Part shown: piece by piece, positions 58,501 through 64,000 of the stretch
Layout of the letters: every line of letters begins with the position of its first letter
How positions within the stretch are numbered: position 1 is the first letter of the stretch
The notes under the pieces: model-generated
The model's database searches: none
What the model was told of the DNA's origin: nothing
Seen by the model: only the letters and a program-made list of their open reading frames with translations
Assembly (NCBI GenBank): GCA_008694505.1
Contig: VZDJ01000063.1
Span: forward strand, 5,045,468-5,109,467
Source: Cyanoderma ruficeps
Taxonomy: Eukaryota > Chordata > Aves > Passeriformes > Timaliidae
Reading direction: 5' to 3'
DNA length: 64,000 nucleotides
Made by a program: the position numbers and the translations under genes

Positions 58501-60370
58501 TGCTGCATGCAGGTGGTGGCACCTCTTGTCCCCTGACACCCCAGTTCCCCAGAACACCCACACACCCCGCTCCTCATCCCACTCCACCCCATCCCAGACA
58601 CATCCCACCACTGCCACCTCCCTCAACTGCTTCACCCACTCTTGGAGGTTGATGGGGGTCACCCCTGCTCCAGCACCAGCCAGGCACCCAAACTGCCCCT
58701 TGGGAAATGCTCCCAAGCATCCCTCAAATTCCCCAGTGAGCCACTGGCACCCAGCTCTCCCCACTGGAGCCACTTTTCCACTGTCACTTCTTCCCACCAG
58801 CACAGCAGGGTGGGGGGAGGGGGGATGGGAATAGCTCTGCTCCAGAAAACCCCGCTCCAGCTTCCAGGAGAAGCCTTGGCAGCTCTGCTGGGATTTTTCA
58901 TGGGAAGAGATCCTTTTCCCTGGATTTTAGACCCTCCAGATCCATCACTACCTGCTCCAATGAGAGAAGACCGGGTGTTTCGGGCGAGTTAAGTGGGAAG
59001 GGTTTTTGGGGTCATTCATCCATCATGGATCTGAGAAGTTAGCCCCCAAATTAGGATTAGTCCCTCAATCAGCCCCCAAAAACTGCTCCATCCGTGGCAC
59101 CCGGGTCCTGGCACAGCCGCCGAGCGCCGCCGTCTCCCGCAGGCTGTGGCTGCGGAGGAGGGACGCGAAATGCCAGAACATTTCTAATCATTAATGGCGG
59201 GTTTTGAGCCTGTTCCAGGCTCCGCATTTTTCCTCCCTGGACCCCTTCATCTGGATGATGCTTTTTCAGGTGCTCCGGCACCTCCAAAATTGAGATTCCA
59301 AGGAAACAACTCAGACTTTGGAAGGGGAGAACGGGAAGTGCAGCTGCCGAGACCTGCTGAGAACATCCCGCCGTCGTGGTTTGAGATGGTGGCACCGAGG
59401 TGTTAAAAAAATTTTTTAAAAAAAGGGGGAAAAATCCTTCAAAGAAAAGGGAATTGGATGCTGGAATGATGCCCTGGGCGGGCAGTGTTGCCGGCTGCCG
59501 AAGCAGGAGCCGGCAGCCGGCGAGGCGGTGCTGGAGGGGGGGTCAAGGCGTAGCTGGTTGGCATCAGCCCCGGCACGGGGTCCCCGCCAGCTTTTTTTCC
59601 CCATCCCTCCTTCCTGTTTTTCCCGGGGGAGCCGCTGTCATGCCCCATGCCGTGGGCGAGCACCACATATGGTGATGGAAAACAGGAAAGAGGGGGTAAA
59701 AATGGGGTGAGTATGGATGGGGAGGTTCGGTCCTCTCCAAAAATAGAGCAGCTGGCTTAGATGCAAACCCCACTTTTTTTGGGGGGGGGGATTTTGAAAC
59801 CACCCTGTGTGGGAAAATACGAATTTCACAGGTAGGAATAGGACTGGGGGGCCTTTACATGCATCCCAAAATTCCATGGAGGTATTTCATGGAGGAGCTT
59901 ATAGAAGAGGGTAGGAGAGGAGCAATGTCACATCATTCCTTCACGCTGGGATGTTATGAAGTTTCTTCCAACCTCCAGGGATGCAGGGGCCTAAATATAG
60001 AGGCTAAAAATATCATCTGGTGCTCAGCTCAGCCCCAAACCCAGGATTTTTCGGGGAGAAATCTCAGGTGATCGGCGCTAATAACGGAGGGGACCTCATT
60101 AATACAGTTTCTCATTAAAACGGCATCGCAGGGGTGGGATGGGAGTGCAGCACCCACCCACGGGAAAAGGGCAGGAGCCAGGGGAGGACCAAGGGGTTTT
60201 TTTTAGTTTTGGGGTAGGACGGTGGGAAATGGGGGATTTGGGGCAAGTGCTGTGGTTGCATCTCCAGAGAGGTGTCCCAGTTCATTAAGGGTTATGGGGA
60301 CGTGCTCCCCTTTGGCTCTTCTCCACGCATTTTGGGACGGGATCACGGTGAGCCAGAGCTGTGCATGCTA
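58501..60370. other. NRGN-SPA17 interval, no exon supported
   Basis: Missing 3' exons of SPA17 should lie here, but no IQ-motif-encoding exon is seen on the minus strand. A GC-rich patch at 59095-59165 and an ATTAA-rich patch (GGCGCTAATAACGG, TCATTAATACAG) at 60070-60125 are the only distinctive parts. Confidence 0.45.
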
Positions 60371-60371
60371 C

Positions 60372-61152
60372 CTGCTCCCCCTGGTGCTGCCTGCTCCTCC
60401 TCCATGTCCTTGGCCTCCTTCAGGTCCCGGAGGAAAGAAAATTTAGGTGATGTGGCACAAGAGTGGCAGGGACAGGGTGGGAGCAGGGACTCAGTGCAGG
60501 TTTTGGCACCTCAGATTCTCTGGAGGGGCCTGGAGTGGAGGGCAGCCTACCTGGGAAGGGGGCCAGGTGAGACGGTCGTCCTCCAGCATGGCTCCCCACG
60601 CCACCGGGTCAATGCCACCAGCTGGGGAAGGAGGAGGTTTGATGCCACACGCAATGGGCACCTGGTACCACGGGTGATGGGCACACGGGACAGGCACAAC
60701 ATCCTGGGCGATGGCACAAATGGAAGGCCTGATGGCCATAGGTGGTGGGCAACAGGGACAGGCACAAGGCCATGGGCAATGGACACAGGGGGCAGGTTTG
60801 ATGCCCTGGGTGATGGGCACAGGGGAGAGGCCTGATGCTGTAGATGGTGGGCACATGGGGCAGGACTGACACCCTGGGCAGGGACATGTGGGGCAGACCT
60901 GACACCCTTGTGATGGGCAGACAGAGCAGGCTGGGCAGGCAGTGCAGCATGGGCAGGGGATGGCAGAGTGAGGGTGGGTGCTGGGCGAGGCCACTCACCC
61001 TCTCTCTGCTCCAGCAGCTTTTGGAAGTACTGAGCAGCAAAGGCCACCAGGTTGGTGGGCTGCTCCCGCAACACTTCCCGCGCCAGCCCCTCCAGCAGGT
61101 TCCGGAAGCCGGCGGGCACCCTCATGTTGGTGTTGGAGTAGGCGATGGACAT
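60372..61152 (-). CDS. SPA17: SPA17, sperm autoantigenic protein 17 (5' exons; 3' end not found)
   Basis: Protein of the sperm fibrous sheath and motile cilia that binds A-kinase anchoring proteins. Exon 1 (61152-60999) encodes MSIAYSNTNMRVPAGFRNLL to FQKLLEQREG, the RIIa dimerisation/docking domain, close to mammalian SPA17. Exon 2 (60621-60551) encodes GGIDPVAWGAMLEDDRLTW, matching the mammalian FDPAEWGSKVEDRF region. A possible acidic exon 3 (60417-60372, EAKDMEEEQAAPGGA) fits the phase but is weak. The C-terminal calmodulin-binding IQ exon of mammals is not visible. Start has A at -3. Divergent with SIAE, start codons 541 bp apart. Confidence 0.88.
60640..60960. repeat. GATGGGCACAGGGGACAGG degenerate minisatellite in SPA17 intron 1
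   Basis: Units of about 33-36 bp with GATGGGCACA, CAGGCCTGATGCC and GGCCATGGGCAATGG occupy nearly the whole intron between exons 1 and 2. Confidence 0.9.
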
Positions 61153-61278
61153 GGTCGCTTCTCCAGGACTCCCTGCAGCGGCACAGCCCGGGATTAACCA
61201 CAGCGCACAGCGCCCGCTGCCACCGGACAGCGCCGGGACTCGAACCCGCGGCCCAACGCCTGCGGGGGGGCACAGCCG

Positions 61279-61293
61279 CCGCTAGGGGGCGAG
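61279..61293 (+). promoter_or_regulatory. CTCF-like site CCGCTAGGGGGCGAG
   Basis: Thirteen of fifteen bases agree with the CCRSYAGRKGGCRSY core used for CTCF. Located 127 bp upstream of the SPA17 start. Confidence 0.55.
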
Positions 61294-61308
61294 ACGCTCC
61301 CTGCCCGC

Positions 61309-61320
61309 CGCGCACGCGCG
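61309..61320. promoter_or_regulatory. NRF1 palindrome CGCGCACGCGCG
   Basis: Fits the YGCGCAYGCGCR consensus at every position. Sixteen bases from the CTCF-like site. Confidence 0.6.
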
Positions 61321-61526
61321 CGGCCGCCTCTCGCTGCGCGCGCGCGGCCCCGGCCTGGGCGGGGTGAGCGGGCGCGGTGGAGCCGCCGTTCCCTCCCCCG
61401 GTGTGTCCCGGCTCCCCTCCCGCAGCCCCGCAACCCCCGGCCCCGCGCTCCGGGCCTTTCCCCTCGGCCTCTCCCGTCAGACCCGCACCGGGCCGCGCTG
61501 GCGCCTCAGGCCGTGGTGCGGACGCC

Positions 61527-61539
61527 GTCGCTTGGCAAC
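61527..61539. promoter_or_regulatory. RFX X-box-like site GTCGCTTGGCAAC
   Basis: Right half GGCAAC fits RGYAAC exactly; left half GTCGCT fits GTNRCC at five of six. RFX factors drive ciliary genes, and SPA17 is a flagellar/ciliary protein. Confidence 0.5.
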
Positions 61540-61693
61540 TGCCCCCCCCATGGGCGGTGCATGCACAGGCCACGCCCCCTGCCGGACCCGCCTGCGGGGC
61601 GGGCCGCGGGTCCCGGGGGGCACCGGAGGGTACCGGGCGGTCCCGGGGAGTACCGGCTGTCCCGGCCCCCTCGCAGCCCGTTGTCCCCCCAGG

Positions 61694-63439
61694 ATGGCGG
61701 CGTGGGCGCTGCTTTCGCTGCTGGCTCTGGCTCCGGCGGCTGCAGGTAAAGGGCTGGGGAGGGTCAACCTCCGACCCCCTCAGCCCCGCGGGCAACCTCT
61801 GCAGCCAGGCCCGGGGCCTCCCCTGAGACCCTGCCGAGACCCACTTCGGGGCACTTGGCACCGCCAGAACCCTTGGCATCACAGCAGCCCCGCTCCGATG
61901 ACCAAGGAATTCCCTCAGCCCTCCCAACCCCTGATTTGGTGCCCTTTGCACACTCCGAGCCTCGTATGCGCATTCCTCAGCTCCGCTTTTCGCGTGCCCC
62001 ACTTGGCACCTCCTATAAACCCCCCCAGCCCCACTTTGAACCCCCAGACCCTCTTTGATGACGTTGGCACTACTCTGAGCCCCACTTTGGTGCCCTCCCA
62101 GCCCCACTTTGATGCCTTTGGCATCCCCTTTAGCCCAGTTTTGATGCCCTCGTTAACCCTCACCTCTCTTTCACACTCTTTGCACCCCCAAGCTCTGCTT
62201 CTATGCCCTCTGCACTCCCAGAGCCCCAGTTTGACGCCCTCTGCTTGCCCTGAGTCCCACTCTGACACCCGTGGCATCTCCCCAAGCCCCAGTTCAATGC
62301 CCTTCGCATGCTCTGAGTCCCACTTTGATACCCTTCACAGCCCCAGCCCTTCTCCAGCACCCTTCACACCCCCAGCCCCTCCCCAACGCCCTTGGCCCGG
62401 CGCTGCTGCCGTGGGACGATGCTTTATGTAAGGTGGGAGCCGCATGCGGCTCCTTGGTGGTGTCTCGTGGGCTCTCCTCCCTTCCCTCCTCCCTTCTTCC
62501 TCCCTTCCCTCCTCCCAGCTGCTTTTTATAGCCTCCACTCTTCCCTGGCGTCTCAGTTTTAATTTTTTTTTTCTCCTCCGACTTGTTTTTTATATAACTG
62601 CCGGAGCCTCGTGGCATGAGGCAGTGGGACCAGCGATGCAGCTGACTCCTGAGGGGCCGAGGACGTCGTTCCTTTCCTTCCCAAAACCCAGCCTAGGATG
62701 AGCTGCGGAGAAGATGAGGCTCCATGAGCTCTGATTTGGTCACTGGGGTTCTCTGCCCAGATCATCCCTCACACGTTGCTCCTGACCCCCTTTTCAAACA
62801 TGATTTTCTTTTCACGCTGGAAAAATTGGGCTTTTGGGTGTGCCAGGGCTGAGCCTTCTGCTTCCATACCCACTGAAGGTGCCTTTGCCAATGCTGCACA
62901 CCCGATGTTTTCCATCCCATCCCTTGACAAACTTTTCTCCAAGGGAAAAATACATCAGAACATTCATTAGCAAGGCTGGGCTGGGAGAGACACTTCCATG
63001 CTGTTATTAAAGGAATTTTTACCAAAATCTGTATCCAAATGCGTGTAATACAAAATGTAACATGCTCCCTGTTCTTTGGGGAATGAATTCCCTGTTGTGG
63101 ACTTTAAATTCTGTCTCTTCCTCAGCTCTGTGTTGATTTTAACCACCTTAAAGCTGACCAGGAAGCTGTAAATTAAGTGGGATCTCAAATAATCTGTATT
63201 TAAGAGGGGATCAGAGGCCGTGCTGAGGGTGTTTTTCTCTCGGAGCTGATGTTTGCACTGTTTGCTTATTCCAGGGGGAATGCTCAGCTTTGCCTCCTAC
63301 TATGGTGACCACATGGTGCTGCAGAAGAGGCCATCAGGGGCCGTGGTGTGGGGCCACGGGGAGCTGGGGGCCATGGTGACCGTGACTCTCTCAGGGCCCG
63401 GTGGCCTCATCATCATGAGAAAAACAGCACAGGTTAAAG
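61694..63439 (+). CDS. SIAE: SIAE, sialic acid acetylesterase (first two exons; rest beyond right edge)
   Basis: Lysosomal/secreted esterase that removes 9-O-acetyl groups from sialic acids and tunes B-cell receptor signalling in mammals. Exon 1 (61694-61745) encodes the signal peptide MAAWALLSLLALAPAAA and ends at GTAAAG. Exon 2 (63275-63439), after TTATTCCAG, encodes GGMLSFASYYGDHMVLQKRP, then AVVWGHGELGAMVTVTLSG and ends KTAQVK at GTCAGT; it matches the mammalian FASYINNDMVLQKEPAGAVI and PGATVTVTL strings. The catalytic Ser of the GDVWLCSGQSNM type lies in later exons outside the window. Start has A at -3, G at +4. Confidence 0.94.
61850..62400. repeat. CCCCACTTTGATGCCCTC degenerate minisatellite in SIAE intron 1
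   Basis: Units of about 33-36 bp with AGCCCCACTTTGATGCCC and TTTGGCATCCCC over about 550 bp. Confidence 0.9.
62401..63274 (+). other. SIAE intron 1, 3' part
   Basis: Pyrimidine-rich CTCCCTTCC stretch at 62475-62520, otherwise unique. Ends in the exon 2 acceptor. Confidence 0.5.
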
Positions 63440-64000
63440 GTCAGTCCCAGGCTTTCGCTAGAAACTGGGGCCGATGGTTTTGGTGGCCAAAGAACTTGTC
63501 TGAGCCCAAATCAGAGCTGATGGTGGGGTGAGACGTGGCTTGGCACCACCCCTGTGTTTGTCACACTGCTGCCCCGGGGCTGCAGAGGTGCTGGTGACAT
63601 CTCCAGCTTGTGCTTTTCCCTCTCCAGGAGACCTGGGGGGGTTCAGCCATTCCCCTCCCCAGCAGCAGCAGCCTTTGCTCACTTTGGTTCCCAGCAGCGG
63701 ATCCCGTGGGCGCCCAGCGGGAGCCGAGCTGCTGCTGGAGTGGGTGGCACCGCACAGGCTGGAGCCGAGCGATGAGGCTGTGCAGGGGAGAAGGGGAATT
63801 TAGCTTCTCTCCATGTCTAAACCAGGCCTGAGGAATCTCCAGAGCACTCCCAGCTTCTTTTTTGATCTGTGCCACCTTGGAGGATCCTGTGGGATCTCTA
63901 AGCCCTGAAGGATGTTGTCTGCTGCAAGCAGAGCCTTCCTGGAGCTGGGAGGGCTCAGGGGCACCTCCAATCCCAGCTGCATCCCTGCTTGAAGAGTTGG
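63440..64000 (+). other. SIAE intron 2 to right edge
   Basis: No further SIAE exon seen before the window ends. Confidence 0.5.

Larger units (their letters stand above)
61153..61693. promoter_or_regulatory. Shared SPA17/SIAE divergent CpG-island promoter
   Basis: 541 bp between the two start codons, strongly CpG-rich, no TATA box on either side. It holds a CTCF-like site, a perfect NRF1 palindrome and an RFX X-box-like site, listed separately. Arrangement implies a bidirectional promoter. Confidence 0.75.

Noticed and set aside
57459..58601. Open frame of 380 codons on the minus strand
   Set aside because: Starts in a degenerate GGGGATGG-type repeat and has a run of Met from (CAT)n; no splice context or family match.
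59095..59190. GC-rich minus-strand segment after TCCTCCGCAG, possible SPA17 exon
   Set aside because: The translation shows no IQ motif or similarity to SPA17, and no matching phase and donor could be justified.
61225..61262. tRNA-like B box GGGTTCGAGTCCC on the minus strand in the SPA17/SIAE promoter
   Set aside because: No A box at the proper distance, no anticodon arm or acceptor stem can be folded; most likely chance in GC-rich DNA or a decayed fragment.
60995..62107. Open frame of 370 codons on the minus strand
   Set aside because: Crosses the SIAE minisatellite and CpG promoter, and its last part is SPA17 exon 1 in the wrong frame.
1..64000. CRISPR array, insertion sequence or prokaryotic operon
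   Set aside because: Tandem repeats have no unique spacers of constant size, and spliced vertebrate genes plus CR1 elements show this is a bird genome.

Overview
The window is vertebrate nuclear DNA from a bird, most likely a songbird. The evidence is at least five CR1-type LINE copies (one ending in the 8-bp ATCACAGA tail repeat), compact GC-rich genes, a very high load of minisatellites as expected on an avian microchromosome, and protein sequences that match known vertebrate families exon by exon. Short N runs at homopolymers and inside tandem repeats mark places where the assembly is uncertain.

Layout: ROBO3 on the minus strand (1-10171; the 3' end runs off the left edge); a 8.2-kb intergenic block of minisatellites alternating with AT-motif-rich unique DNA (10.2-18.0 kb); MSANTD2 on the plus strand (18407-40332, four exons, 11.9-kb first intron, several CR1 copies); ESAM on the plus strand (42670-51009, seven exons); NRGN on the minus strand (coding 54521-57120, probable 3' UTR exon at about 52.3-52.48 kb); SPA17 on the minus strand (60372-61152, 3' exons not found); and SIAE on the plus strand (61694 onward, runs off the right edge). 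This is the conserved order and orientation of human 11q24.2 (SIAE, SPA17, NRGN, ESAM, MSANTD2, ROBO3), except that VSIG2, which sits between NRGN and ESAM in human, is not visible.

The genes do not form one pathway. ROBO3 is an axon-guidance receptor, ESAM an endothelial adhesion molecule, NRGN a postsynaptic calmodulin-binding protein, SPA17 a sperm/cilium docking protein, SIAE a sialate O-acetylesterase, and MSANTD2 a Myb/SANT-like putative DNA-binding protein. The linked features of interest are architectural: SPA17 and SIAE share a 541-bp divergent CpG-rich promoter with good CTCF-, NRF1- and RFX-like motifs; ESAM and NRGN are tail to tail with a 40-bp tandem array between them; and nearly every large intron carries its own minisatellite family.

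I found no wholly new biological system. The best leads are ROBO1-like residues in ROBO3 Ig1, candidate ROBO3 enhancers between repeat blocks, the missing VSIG2 and SPA17 C-terminal exons, and promoter-adjacent tandem arrays. Exon boundaries were read by eye from splice signals and reading phase; all repeat edges are approximate.
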